From: Dimorphilus gyrociliatus
Lineage: Eukaryota > Annelida > Polychaeta > Dinophilidae
DNA length: 64,000 bases
Direction of reading: 5' to 3'
Assembly (NCBI GenBank): GCA_904063045.1
Contig: CAJFCJ010000025.1
Span: 496,001-560,000, forward strand
The position numbers and the translations under genes were made by a program. Below the pieces are notes generated by a model that worked only from the letters and a program-made list of their open reading frames with translations, was not told the origin of the DNA and searched no databases. Shown one piece after another: positions 1-11,532 of this stretch (the stretch's first letter is position 1; every line of letters begins with the position of its first letter).

Positions 1-712
1 GCATATTGGTATATTTATATTCTGTACGTTATTCTTTTTAACATAAAAAATTATGTCACAAAAGAACTATAGCTCCAATTTGAAAGAGTAATTTCCATCT
101 TTTTCGAAATCTTTTTAGCTATTGCCTATTCTAGAGTCAACCTGCATTTACACCTAATCATTTAATTGACCTTTGGCAAACTTTTAACACAGGGTTAAGT
201 TATTTTATTATTCATCTAGGATAGATATAACTTACAATAAGATCTAGTGGTAATTAACAATAGAATGAAAGTTGTAAAATAAAGTAAAAGTAAAGGTGTA
301 TATGTATATTGAATTCATTGATCGAAGTTGACACAATATGATACTTAGATGGCGCTTATTGCTTGTGTTGTCTTTTAGCTAGATAAAACTATTTACTTTC
401 TTCCCTTTCTACCATTTCTATCTCCCCTTCCATCCTTCCCCACTTTTCTGTCGCTCTTTTACATAAGAAGTATTATTGCCTAAAGATTAAAACAGGTGGT
501 GAAATATCTACTAATTAATGGTTTGTCAAGAAAATCAAGTACATCTTAGCATTTGCCTAGCTATAAATAAACAAATTAAGTAAACGAAAGAAATGCAAGG
601 TGAGTTATTATTAATTGTGTCAGTTTTTTTTTGATCTTTTACAAGAATATTATTTTGAACAGACGAAAATAAAAGTGAAATGTTTGCTTAATTTAGTTAC
701 GACAAGTAAATT
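1..712. other. Non-coding flank, 3' of the serine protease
   Basis: AT-rich sequence with no open frame, splice-bounded exon or RNA gene that I can support. It lies just beyond the stop codon of the minus-strand protease, so its right edge should contain that gene's 3' UTR. No clear AATAAA was found close to the stop. Confidence 0.5.
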
Positions 713-2632
713 TTAATTTTCAGCAATTGTCTTTCTAATCCAATCAACAAAAGAAGAAACTCTGGTATAAATTCCGGGAAATCCTGGTCTTGCGCAACCG
801 TATCCAGTTGAGACGATACCATGGAGTACGAATTGAGAATTTCCCCTATCGTAGCAAACCATAGGACCTCCAGAATCGTACTGACAAGCGTCTTTTCCAC
901 CTTTGTCATACCTAATAAAGAAACAAGTAGCAAAGTATTTTACTATTATTCATACGTTGACATTTAATTTTGATTTGAAGAAAGGCTTTCTAAAGTAATT
1001 AGTAAAAAACATCATTTTGCGTATATATTTTTACATATATATATATACAGTATATATAATTTATAATTAAGGAATATTAGGCCTATAAGAATTAATAAAT
1101 AATGTTTTATTAGTATTTGTTGCAAAGTTTTTTCCAGATTATTTTAGATAACGAAAAAGGATGATAATGAAAAGAAAAGTACAAAACATACACGGAATTA
1201 TAAAATATATATACATTACAAGTCTAATTGAGTGGGGAACAGAAATATGAAAATATTGAATTTTAATAGATAATCAATTTCTTATGAACTTGCGAATTAA
1301 TTTTTATAGATGAAATACAATCGTGCAAGTAGATGGATTCTGATTACAAATTGTATTCTAAACATAGGAAGTCTTAGCCTAACCAAGGACGTTTCAGAAT
1401 ATTACCATATCTATTATACAGAGTATATATTTATTAGTATATACACACACAGTTATATACAAATGGATAACGTCTATTTATATCAATAATAAGTATATTA
1501 AATATAATTCTTTAGAATTTGTTTTTGAATCAGTTTCCTTTTTTTACCTTTTCCTTTCAGATTCCTTTTTTTATATCTTAGTGCAAAGTCATTTATAATT
1601 TTTTTAGAGCAGTTATCAAAGATACACTTATTTTTATATATTACTTAGTACAATCTGGCTTTTATTAGAATTGCATGAAATAATGAATAGTATTATATAT
1701 TTTGTTATTGTTCTAAGGAAACTAAGCTTTTTTTAAGTTTATTAAAGTATTATAACGCGAATTATTTGTCAATATTTCATAATCGGTCAGTAACCTTGAA
1801 CCAGAATTTGACTCGGAGAATACTTTACTCATTTAGGACCGAAAATAGCAGAAAAGATGTGTGAGATTTAATTTTTTCGACTTTAACAGAATAGGCTTAT
1901 GAAAGAATATAGACAGCTATATTTGTAAAAGTTTATTAGACTTACCCAGCGCAGACAATTTTATCAGAAATTTCCAATTTTGCCTTCTCTATTACACCGT
2001 ACATCTCATTGCAAACTCTGTTGTGTAAGATCGGAACGAGAACGTGACGAACGATTGTCGATACATTACCAGCTAGAAAAAGAAAATTGAGATTATGGTA
2101 ACGGCTGTAATCGACTGTATTGTTTTCAAAGACCTACATTATTATTTGGAGACAATCGCTTGTTTTAAAACTACTATTAATTATGCTATTAACTTACCTT
2201 CTATAGTATGACCCCATCCGGCAGTAACGCACATTTTATTAACGGAGGGGGATTCATCTTGTTCCGGTAGACAGGCGATGTTGACTATATTATTCAGATT
2301 TACCGGACGTTCAAGCTTAATCAAAGCTATGTCTCTGTCCAAAGTTTTACCAGCTGTTTGTTAAAAGAAGACGGTTTTTGTGTTCCTTAAAGTTTTTCTA
2401 TTTAAAACTTATAAAAAATGAAAAAGGATATTTTATGTATAAAGAGAGTTTAAAAGTGAAATATGACAAATTGATCAAGTTAATGCAAATAATTCCCATG
2501 CTAAATGAATTCATTCCGAATGAAATTAGGTTCCACTTGGAGGTCAACAAATTGAGAAGAACTACTTTAAACTTCTATGAAACCATACATTTTTAAACTA
2601 GATTAACATTTACATATCAAACAATTTGTATA

Positions 2633-2666
<34 letters not shown>

Positions 2667-3814
2667 CAGTATATCTATGTATTTGCAAATTGTATATATA
2701 AAAACTGTAAATCAACCAAAAAAAAATCCCATCATAAGTACAATTGGCGTTTTTACATTCTAAATTAAACCTTTTGACCTAGTAGTAAACTGCAGTATTC
2801 GTTAATTTATAGCTTTCCTAATTAATTTATGATGTATTTTTCTTCTCTTCTTTTTATGATAAAACTTTTCATTTACCTATTCTTTCAGGATGGAAAATTA
2901 TTTTTGTCGGCTTCATTTCGACGTGTTCAGTGTCTTCTTCGAATAGATGATGTTCCCCTAATCTTACTCTCCACGCATCAGGTCTATCGGTCAAGAATGG
3001 AGCCCAAATGTTTCTGTATTTATTAATAAATGTATAAAATTTTTTCAATAATATGTGTACTAACTCAAAACAATGAGCAGCGGAAATTAGCCATTGATCT
3101 TGTATTAAAGTCGCTCCGCATAAATGTTCAAAAGGGGAAGATTGGTTCATTTTTATGCGTAAAGTGGCCAACCATGGCCATTCGCCTGTTCTTGCCGACT
3201 CTCCTCCAACAATTCTCTTACTCCATTTACCCTCATATTGCGAATGATAAGCATTCTTGCCACAATGGGATGGCACATAAGCACCTATAAAAGAAAAAGA
3301 AATAGCATATAAGGTTTAGTATCCTTTAATCTAATAGATAACTCGTATAAAAGAGGAAAATACAGTGAAAACATTGAATGTCAACTATTGAGCTATTTTC
3401 TCATTACTACTTACGGAGTAGTTCCTCCCATATTAAATCCCTTTTTGGAAAGGCAAAAACCTGAAAAAATTAATCACAGTTATTTCCGTATACTTCTGTT
3501 TCTTTATATACGTAGTACATATATATATATAATGTACATCAGTATCTTTCTTTTTCTTTTCTGTTCTCTTTACATTTCGTCTCGCTCTCTTTCTCTCTCT
3601 CTCTCATATCTTTTTAACATTAAAATCGTTTATTTCCAAAGAATCAATAAAACAAAATAATAACATTCTTTGTTTTTCTATCTCTAAAGAGGATTTTAAT
3701 TAAAATACTTTTTTCTTCTTCTTTTTAAAATTATTTTCTTAAGTGAAAACGAAAACTTTATTATATTACTTTTACCTCTAACGTTAGAAAGAGGATGAAG
3801 ACGATCCTCTTCAT
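713..3814 (-). CDS. Secreted trypsin-like serine protease (S1 family), 7 exons, 307 aa
   Basis: Exons in transcript order: 3814-3776, 3460-3415, 3284-3065, 3013-2877, 2353-2198, 2072-1946 and 911-713. Every junction has GT and AG, and the joined frame is 924 nt, ending in TAA. The first exon encodes a signal peptide that continues into exon 2 ([16 protein letters not shown]). After a short pro-segment comes the activation site R-IVGG, then the catalytic triad: His in SAAHCFE (exon 3), Asp in DRDIALIKL (exon 5) and Ser in DSGGP (exon 7). The residue six before the Ser is Asp (position 189), predicting cleavage after Lys or Arg. Glycines equivalent to 216 and 226 are kept. Oddity: the residue just before the Asp-Ser pair is Tyr (CQYDSGGP), where almost all S1 enzymes have Gly193. 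The physiological substrate is not readable from sequence. Expected to be a secreted zymogen. Confidence 0.93.
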
Positions 3815-3851
3815 AGCGCTCTTTCTGAACGAATGCTTCTCTGCCGCTTAG

Positions 3852-3859
3852 TGACGTCA
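3852..3859. promoter_or_regulatory. Perfect CRE palindrome TGACGTCA upstream of the protease start
   Basis: The octamer TGACGTCA lies about 40 bases 5' of the protease ATG (minus strand, 3814). It is the full binding palindrome for CREB/ATF-type bZIP factors. The position fits a proximal promoter or 5' UTR. Function is inferred from the motif only. A second copy at 49160-49167 is in intergenic DNA. Confidence 0.35.
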
Positions 3860-6800
3860 TCGTAATCGTGACAGTGACAAAACAGAAAATTATTATCTAT
3901 TGCTGAGTATATGAAAGTAAAATAGGAGACAAAATGGTATTAATTTAAAACAATATAAAAAAAGGAAGGCCGTAGTTGAGGATGAGGAGGAGGAAGAAGA
4001 AAAGATAATTGATGAAGTTTATCTTTAATGGTAGTATCACATTTGCTATAAAGATTATAGTGGAAATAGTCAAAACGTTTAGTTTGTTTGTCTTGCTAAT
4101 ACTTTTATAAATAAATTTGCGATATTACAAAATTTATGAAAGTAAAAAGCTTTAATTGATAATTTTAATATCTATTCACTTGTTACACTCTTCCTTATCT
4201 CTTTCGGTTTCGATATAAATTAAAGGAGAAGAAATCCTAATTAATCACCTATTTAAAATTATTCTCCAGAAAAAAACAATTAACTGAAAACAGAAAGCTA
4301 CCTTTGCTTTTTCATTAAAAAAACAAAGCAGAAGAGGGCAAATAGGGGAAGGGAGGGTAAAAGAGACATATAAAGGGGTTAAGATGAGAAAACAGAAAAG
4401 GAAAAAGAGGTTAATTTTTGTTGTTTTGTTGCTAAAGAAGAGTACTATTTTTTATCTATAACTTTATATATACACACACACACATATATATACAGTATAT
4501 ACAGAATATATATATATTTACATATACATTTATAAACGTATTTATTTTCTCTTTTCCTATTTCAAACTGATGAGTTATGCAAACTAACGATAAGGAAAAT
4601 GTATTTACTTCAGCAATCAATCATAGTGCATTTCTTACTTCTTATATAGCAAAATGATGAATAAGCACTCTTTTTCCTAATTTCATTAAGCAATAGGAAA
4701 AAAGATATCACTTGAACGGGAATTATCTAAATGAACTATAAACGCATTTGTAAATATTCGATATGCCTAGAATATACTAGTGCAAACATATTTAAATGGC
4801 AGACTTTTTTTTATGTGCACATAAATGCTGTAAAGATACATGTAGTGTATATGAGTTTAGAGTGACAGATAGAAAGAGAGAGAGGGAGAGGGAGAGAAAG
4901 AGAGAGAAAGAGAAAGTATATGAATGAAAGAAGCAGAGATAAATAGAGAGACTCTCTCTCTCTCTCTGTCTCTCTGCCTCTCTCTATCTCTCTCTCTCTC
5001 ACACATACACACACACACACAGACAGACAGAAAAACAAAAAAAAACTATATACTTCTTTATTAGTATAGCTAAACGAAAACTATATATAAAACACTAATT
5101 AGCAACTATATAAAACATTTCGACACTAAAAATTTAACTCTTTTATATTAATACAAAAATTGATAGACTGTCGCTATAACAACGTTCAACTTGATTTGTT
5201 AAAAAACAAGAGCTATATAATAAACGAGAAAATAGAAAACTATACTTTATTCTCAATTATATACTATACAGTATATACTATATAGTACATGTTCCTATTG
5301 AAAGAATATAGGAAAGGGTTGTAAAAAGCAGTATCTAACTTTATTGGCAGAAGCAAACAAATAAAATAATAGGCATATATTAATAATTAATAATTTCATA
5401 TTTAATATTACATTCATATTTATATGAATAATTATATTCTTAGGCGAGGAAGTTTTGATTAATTTAAATAAAAAATGTTTATAATGTCCTAATGCGTCTA
5501 CACGCTTATTTGTAATTTATCATATGGTATAATAAGCTAAACGCGGTTGCTTTCGGATGTTAATTATAGAACAAAGTAGTCTACACGCACTAGAGTAAGG
5601 AACTCCGACTGATTGGGAGCTCTCTCCTCTTATTTTATACCAAGCCTAATTATAGGCCTAAGACTTACCGTTATCAATAATCTTCATATGCTCGAAAGAA
5701 GTCTGTGTTTGATTAAAGAAGACACTAAACTGTCTATTTAACAATATAGTTTTTCAGCTATACCTTTCCTTTACATTACTACTCAGATGTTGTAAGATTA
5801 ATTTTGTAGTTTGGTAAATTTGAAAGATTGCACCATTTTCTACGTTAAAAGTTAAAATTCCGCTGTTTTTACAAAAAAGAAAGAATTATAACTTGACTTG
5901 TATTGTATAGCGTATTTATTCTTCTATTATCAAAGTATCTTTAGACAAAAGTTTATAAATTAAGGATAGTCAGATATTTGAGGTTTTTTTTCCCCACTTT
6001 AATCAATTATTAATATGGAAAGGAATTTCAGACAAAAGGTAAGAAGAAAAAAAACAACCAATATCCTATATGAAGAAACATTTTAAAGGAGGTTTAAAAA
6101 TAGAATAAAGCCCATATAATTAAATAAATCTTCATTTGCATTTCAAGAAATCAAAATAAGATTGACTAGTATTTTCTATTTTTCTTTCCTATTCACTTTT
6201 ATCATCCCTTTACATTTCTAATACAAACATATTTATAGGTTGATAAAGAGTGTATAATTCTCTTCGATTGAGCTTTCATTCTTATTCTTATCGTCCTTTA
6301 CCAAGAAGAATAGTAAGAATAGGTAATAAGCTTTCAAATATTCGGTATACATCATGCTCTTTCTTGCTTTTCTCTTCTTCTTCCTCCTTCTCCTTCTCCT
6401 TCCTCTTCTTGTTAATCTTCACCTACTCTACATAATTCTCATTTCTTTCTTGATTTTCTTTTATATAAAAAAAAATCAACGTTAAGTTTGGCTTTTTCGT
6501 CTGTTTTTTTTTTTATTAGGATCTTTTTTAACCTTCGACGTTTTTATTAAAACTTTCACGGAAGCACGTTTCACCTGTACTAGAAAATAGACAAATTTTT
6601 ATACCATTACAGAAAAAAATGGTCTATTTTGTATATTTTAATTTAAAAAAGAAAAACAAAAATAAACAGATGAAAGGTCTAAGTAAGATACACGAAGACA
6701 ATAGTTGTTATAGTAACTGTTATAGTAACTAGTATAACTTGTAATAATTCAGTTAAGGACCTACTTTCTGGAAACTCCCTAATGTATTTACTGCCGAAAA

Positions 6801-8148
6801 TTTAGAATTAAAAAAGAGTAAAGTATAGATTGTATATGTAAATGTAAGGAAAAGAAATAAACAGTATATATATGTATACTAATATATATATATTGTATAT
6901 AAAACTGTATAGAAAGTAAAAAACGAGGATTTTTTAAAAAAAAATTTTGTTTAAGAGCTCTTTCCTCATATTTGTTTTTGTTCTTTGTCTAACTAATTAT
7001 AATAAATCGCTTCTGCCCAAGCATTTAATCTATAAAAACAAAATACTGCAATTGCAAAATATTGTATAGGAGAATAAAATTGATAAATTGTCTTCATTCT
7101 TCTCTGGCTCCGTCACTCTATTATTTGCTTACTCTCTCATCAATACATTTCTCTTTAGTACAATGCAGAGATATATTTTCTATTTATTATAAAACATCAA
7201 CAAAAATTTTGTTGCTTATTCCATGTTTCTCACTTTTACCCTTTGTTTCTACATATTCCTTTGCTCTTTGCTCTTTCTCAGTCAATAACTTTGGTTCTTC
7301 CCCCCTCCCTCTCTTTGGCTGTCTCTCACATGGCTTTATAATGGAAATTAGTCTATTTTTAGTTCATTCTGCAAAACAAACATTTAAAAATTGCAATGCC
7401 AAAATAGGGTAATATATCATTGTAATATGTAGATATGATAAAAAATAGCATTAGGCAATAATGTTTCAAAATGTTGATATAGTAAATTACTATGAGAATA
7501 TTTAATGTGAAAGATAGAAATATAAACTTTTAATAAGTAAGGAAGAATTCATTTGTCTAATAAGAAGAAAATCACTAATTAGAAATTAATATTGATAAAA
7601 TACTCAGTACTAATTTACCATTTATATAAATACAATTATAGGCTTATTTTGAATTTATGGCCTAATATTTAACCAAGTCGAAATGTGTTTAAAAACATGG
7701 AATATATATAAAATTTAAGGATGAAAGGAGCAAGAAGAGAAGACTAGATAAGGGGAAAATGATAGAATTTCCTTTTTTTTGCTTGTGTAAATTAAGCATC
7801 AGTAGATTTGTTTCAGCTAAATTTTTCTTTTTAAACTTCTACTCAACTTATTAAAATATGCAATTAACTGTTTTTTATATAATTTCTTTTACGTAGTATA
7901 AGATGCTACTTAGGTATCTTAAAGATATATTTATGTATATTTTTAGGTTTATTTACCTTATTAAAGAATTATAAGGAATGAAAAGATATTTTTGATAGTT
8001 TATAGGCTTATATATCCAGATATTATTAAAGTTAATTGGTAGAAAAAACAAGTAATTAAGGTCTGTTATTAGTCTTTCGTAATAGCAATAATTTTTGACA
8101 CTGCAGTAAGTTTTTTATGCAGTAAAATACTTCTCACTCAGGCGGAAC
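3860..8148. other. Intergenic spacer between protease and thrombospondin-like gene
   Basis: About 4.3 kb with no exon I can support. It holds TA-rich runs near 4470-4520 and 6860-6900, a large GA/CT/CA block at 4871-5030, and many A or T homopolymers. Short open frames (for example near 6250, 7062 and on the minus strand over 4811-5038) are low-complexity translations without domain features. The protease promoter at the left edge and the promoter of the next gene at the right edge should lie in this stretch. Confidence 0.5.
4871..5030. repeat. Microsatellite block: (GA)n arm, (CT)n arm, then (CA)n and GACA repeats
   Basis: A purine arm (4871-4915) is followed about 35 bases later by a pyrimidine arm (4951-5000), then CA and GACA repeats to about 5030. 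The GA and CT arms are complementary, so the strand could fold into an imperfect hairpin. Confidence 0.85.
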
Positions 8149-10189
8149 ATGAATGGCATGTTGTGCTTAAAGTTTACTCTATTCCTAGTTGTTTTCTGTT
8201 TACTTGCTGATAACGCCGATAGTGTGTGGAGAAGAAGACGTAGACGATGCCGTAGGGTTGATTGTCAATGGGGACAGTGGTCTGAGTGGTCTGAGTGCAC
8301 TAAACCATGTGGTTTTAATGGCGTTAATATTAGAAGTAGATCTGTTGTAAGGCAAAGCTCATGCGGTGGCAGAGCTTGTGAAGGTAGTAACGTGGAAAAC
8401 AAACAATGCAAACTTCGATGTCAACACGGTTCCCTATTTAACAATAAATGCAAATGTAAGAAAGGTTGGAGTGGAGAATGTTGTGATATTGGTAATAATA
8501 ATAACATTAATATAATAGTTTCTCTTCTATTTCTTCTTTTTATGTTAATCTCTTGTATTTCTTTAGATATTAACGAATGCTTGAATAATCAACATAATTG
8601 TAGTCAAATATGTATAAACACATATGGTTCTTTTGAGTGTAAATGTAAAAGAGGTTATTTTCTCTCATTGGCTAATTCTACGTGTTTAGGTAAGTAACCT
8701 TTTTGTAAGAAATGGAACAAATCAAGGTAATTATACCATTGCCATATTTAGATATAGATGAATGTACATCAGGCCTACACAATTGTACAGCTAATTCAAA
8801 ATGCAATAATACTGAAGGAAGTTATCAATGTGGAGAATGTAAGAAAGGTTACACTGGAAATCAGGAAATAGGATGCAAAAATATTAGAGTATGCTCAAAC
8901 GATGGATTGTGCCCATACGATCATTCCGAATGCAAAGACGTTTCTACTCTACAGAACGGTTACCGATGCGTTTGTAAGAAAGGATACGCTGGAAATGGTA
9001 CTGAATGCGGTATTGATAATGATGGAGATGGTATTTCAGAAGAAGAATTAACCTGCTGTCAAAAAGACACATGTCCCAATTTTGATAACAATAGAATAGA
9101 GAATTTTACAAATTTTGTTCCATATTTCTATAAATCGAATTTTCTAGATGCGCCAATCTGGAAAGTTGATAACAATACTGTTACTCAATTGCGCAATTCA
9201 TTTCCAACAGTATTCTTAAATGATTATGTCTTTAATGGAGTTGATTTACAGCTAATTATCTCTGTTAACAGTTCAAATGAATATAAAGATAACGATTATA
9301 TAGGTTTGGTATTTGGTTTTATTAACTCAACTAACTACATAGCTGCTCTATGGAAAAGAGAGGATCAAATTTAGTAAGTAGATATCATAATTAAATTTAC
9401 ATAAATGAACATAACGTCATTTAGAAATTGTATACACATGATATAACAGCAATGGCTTTGCTGCGTATGCTGGATTACATATAAAAGCTATTAAAGCATC
9501 TACTTGGCCTGTACAAGTTATTCCAAACCTCTTGTGGAGTACAAATTCGGTGGAAGATCAAACAGAAACAATATGGAAGGACACTCGCAAAGTTCCATGG
9601 GAGTATGATGTCGATTATTATTTTAGATTGGAATATAGGCCAAAGTATAAAAAGATGAGTCTTACAGTGGAAAGATTAAAGGCAAGACCATAGTGAAAAC
9701 GACGTTAAACTTAGGGACTCGACCTAATATAGTATACATATTATATATATATATATATATATATAGATTTAAGCCTGTCCATTAACAAATTAAGAGTATT
9801 TCTAATTAGATTTTGTATATATTTTTTTCTTTTCAACTCATATCATTAATAGTAAATAAATTGTTTATAAGTCGCATTTATTATACAGGATAACACGATT
9901 ATCATAGAGACTGATATCCTAGAAAATAAAGCTTTTAAAAGAGGAAGGATCGGCTTGTACACAGATTCACAGCCCAACGTTAATTTCTCAAATATGACTT
10001 ATATATGCACTGGTTAATATAAATTATATTAATTATTATTATATTAATTATTTCTTCCTGATTTTAATCTATCTTTTAATTCATTTATATGAGAAAAAAC
10101 AAAACATTCAACACTTTTACTTTATTTCAGAGAGACAATTGGATGTTTATTACAATGATAGTAGATTGAGAAAGAAGCCTGTTAAATGA
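8149..10189 (+). CDS. Secreted thrombospondin-like protein (TSR, EGF repeats, thrombospondin C-terminal domain), 500 aa
   Basis: Exons: 8149-8491, 8567-8689, 8752-9373, 9450-9681, 9889-10012 and 10131-10189. The joined frame is 1,503 nt. Order of modules: signal peptide (about residues 1-26), a cluster of six Arg, a thrombospondin type 1 repeat with the WxxWxxC core (WSEWSEC), a short EGF-like stretch, two calcium-binding EGF modules introduced by DINEC and DIDEC, a further EGF, one short Asp-rich segment (DNDGDG) of thrombospondin type 3 character, and a complete L-lectin-like thrombospondin C-terminal domain (GLVFGF, AGLHIKAI, LWSTNS, RIGLYTDS). The long array of type 3 calcium repeats found in classical thrombospondins is reduced to a single remnant. 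Exon 4 joins exon 5 through a GC-AG intron. Several Asn-X-Ser/Thr sites suit a secreted matrix glycoprotein. Confidence 0.9.
9682..9888 (+). other. GC-AG intron in the thrombospondin-like gene
   Basis: The donor is AAG|GCAAG and the acceptor TTATACAG. With this junction the C-terminal domain stays in frame and continues into its conserved RIGLY segment. If the intron is kept, translation stops after three more codons (Ala-Arg-Pro-stop), giving a truncated C-terminal domain. The intron also holds a (TA)n run at 9742-9765. Confidence 0.75.
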
Positions 10190-10863
10190 TAGCGAAGATT
10201 CTATTCAGCTACCTTTACCTAAATGAAAATAAAAACGAATTTGATACGACTCAAGGATGGTTGAAAAATTGAATTTTCAAATATAAACATTATATAACCC
10301 CAATAGAAATTATTAATGAATCGAATCATTTATGCTAAATACATTTATATCTATACTCATGATTCCTCTTATATTATTGCTCGTCTTCTTTAAATATCAA
10401 AGACGAATCCTGTTTAGGATTAGGCCAAATCTTTAGTGAATCATTTGAGGGTGGTCACAGGCGAATGATTTTATATGAAGCGCTTGAACAGAAAGATTGA
10501 ATATCGAATGAAGCGCCACACTCCGGTATTCAAGGTATTTAAAAGAGTCTTAACATTGGTAGCGCTTGATCGTATATAAGAAAAAAGGAATTAATAGTTT
10601 GTTAATTTATTACCTTTAGTTATAATAATATATCATAATTAAAACAAGCATATATGTATGTACATATATATTAAATGTATAAACATCTTATACATATATA
10701 TATATATATATATAAATATATTGAATAAGTATTGAATTTAATAAAGTATATGTCATACAGTAAAAAGCTCACCACTTTCCACGCCCTTCTTGACATAGCG
10801 TCATAAGAATTTAAGAAAAATAAATAATTACAAAACTGGATTAACGGAAAAAATAGGAATAAA
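10190..10863. promoter_or_regulatory. Spacer: 3' UTR of the thrombospondin-like gene and presumed promoter of the giant gene
   Basis: An AATAAA polyadenylation signal lies at 10228-10233, about 40 bases after the stop. A (TA)n run is at about 10694-10714. The next start codon is at 10864, so the promoter of the giant gene must be in this 670-base stretch or overlap the upstream gene. No coding exon is seen. Confidence 0.5.
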
Positions 10864-11532
10864 ATGATTTTAAAGGCTCAATGGATATTCTTAATCTTCT
10901 ATTATTTACAGGTATTTTTTTATTTTAATTAAATGATAAGATAATTAGGTTGTAGGTTTTTTTATCTTATTTCTTTTATAGTTAAACCAAAATAATAATT
11001 AATTATGCTAATTTATTCTACTTTTACAGTGGAATAGTGTTGTTGATGGTGTTTTAACAGATTGTAATAATTGTACATCATCAAATTTACAAGAATGCAA
11101 AACGGTTACTGGTGGTTTTAAGTGTGTTTGTAAATCTGGGTTAGTTATTAAACTCTCCATATAGATATTAAGATATTTAATTAAATACTTCTATAGTTTT
11201 TATGGAGCCTATTGTTCGTTAAAACCATTGACTATTAGTGGCTGTGGAACGGACTCTTGTAATAACTGCGTCGATTCTGAGGTTGAAAGTGGTAAGAGAA
11301 GATATTTTCTCACTTAAATATAATATCCTACTTATCTTTACGATATTTTAAGCTTGTCCATCAACAACCTCAATTTATCAGTCCACTCCAACGACTTTGG
11401 AAATGACCACTACGGCTGTAGCGGATTCTGTTCAAGTTATTATTGATATGTTAGCAGCAAAGAAACAAGAATTGTCTCCAGCAGCCTACCAACAATTGGA
11501 AAATCAGATCTTGCAGCTTATCCTTAATTCCA
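10864..11532 (+). other. N-terminal exons of the giant protein: signal peptide, EGF-like module, Thr-rich linker
   Basis: Exon 1 (10864-10911) encodes the hydrophobic leader. Exons 2 and 3 (11030-11139, 11197-11291) carry six cysteines with EGF spacing, ending in KCVCKSGFYGAYC, then a second small cluster (GCGTDSCNNC). Exon 4 (11353-11532) encodes a Ser/Thr/Pro-rich stretch followed by a helical, Gln-rich segment. These exons are the only non-repeat extracellular part on the N-terminal side. Confidence 0.8.

Noticed and set aside
2378-2596. 72-codon plus-strand frame
   Set aside because: It lies within an intron of the minus-strand protease, with no domain or splice context.
3793-3858. Plus-strand ATG with a signal-peptide-like start ([12 protein letters not shown])
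   Set aside because: The frame stops after 18 codons with no donor, and it is antisense to the true signal exon of the protease.
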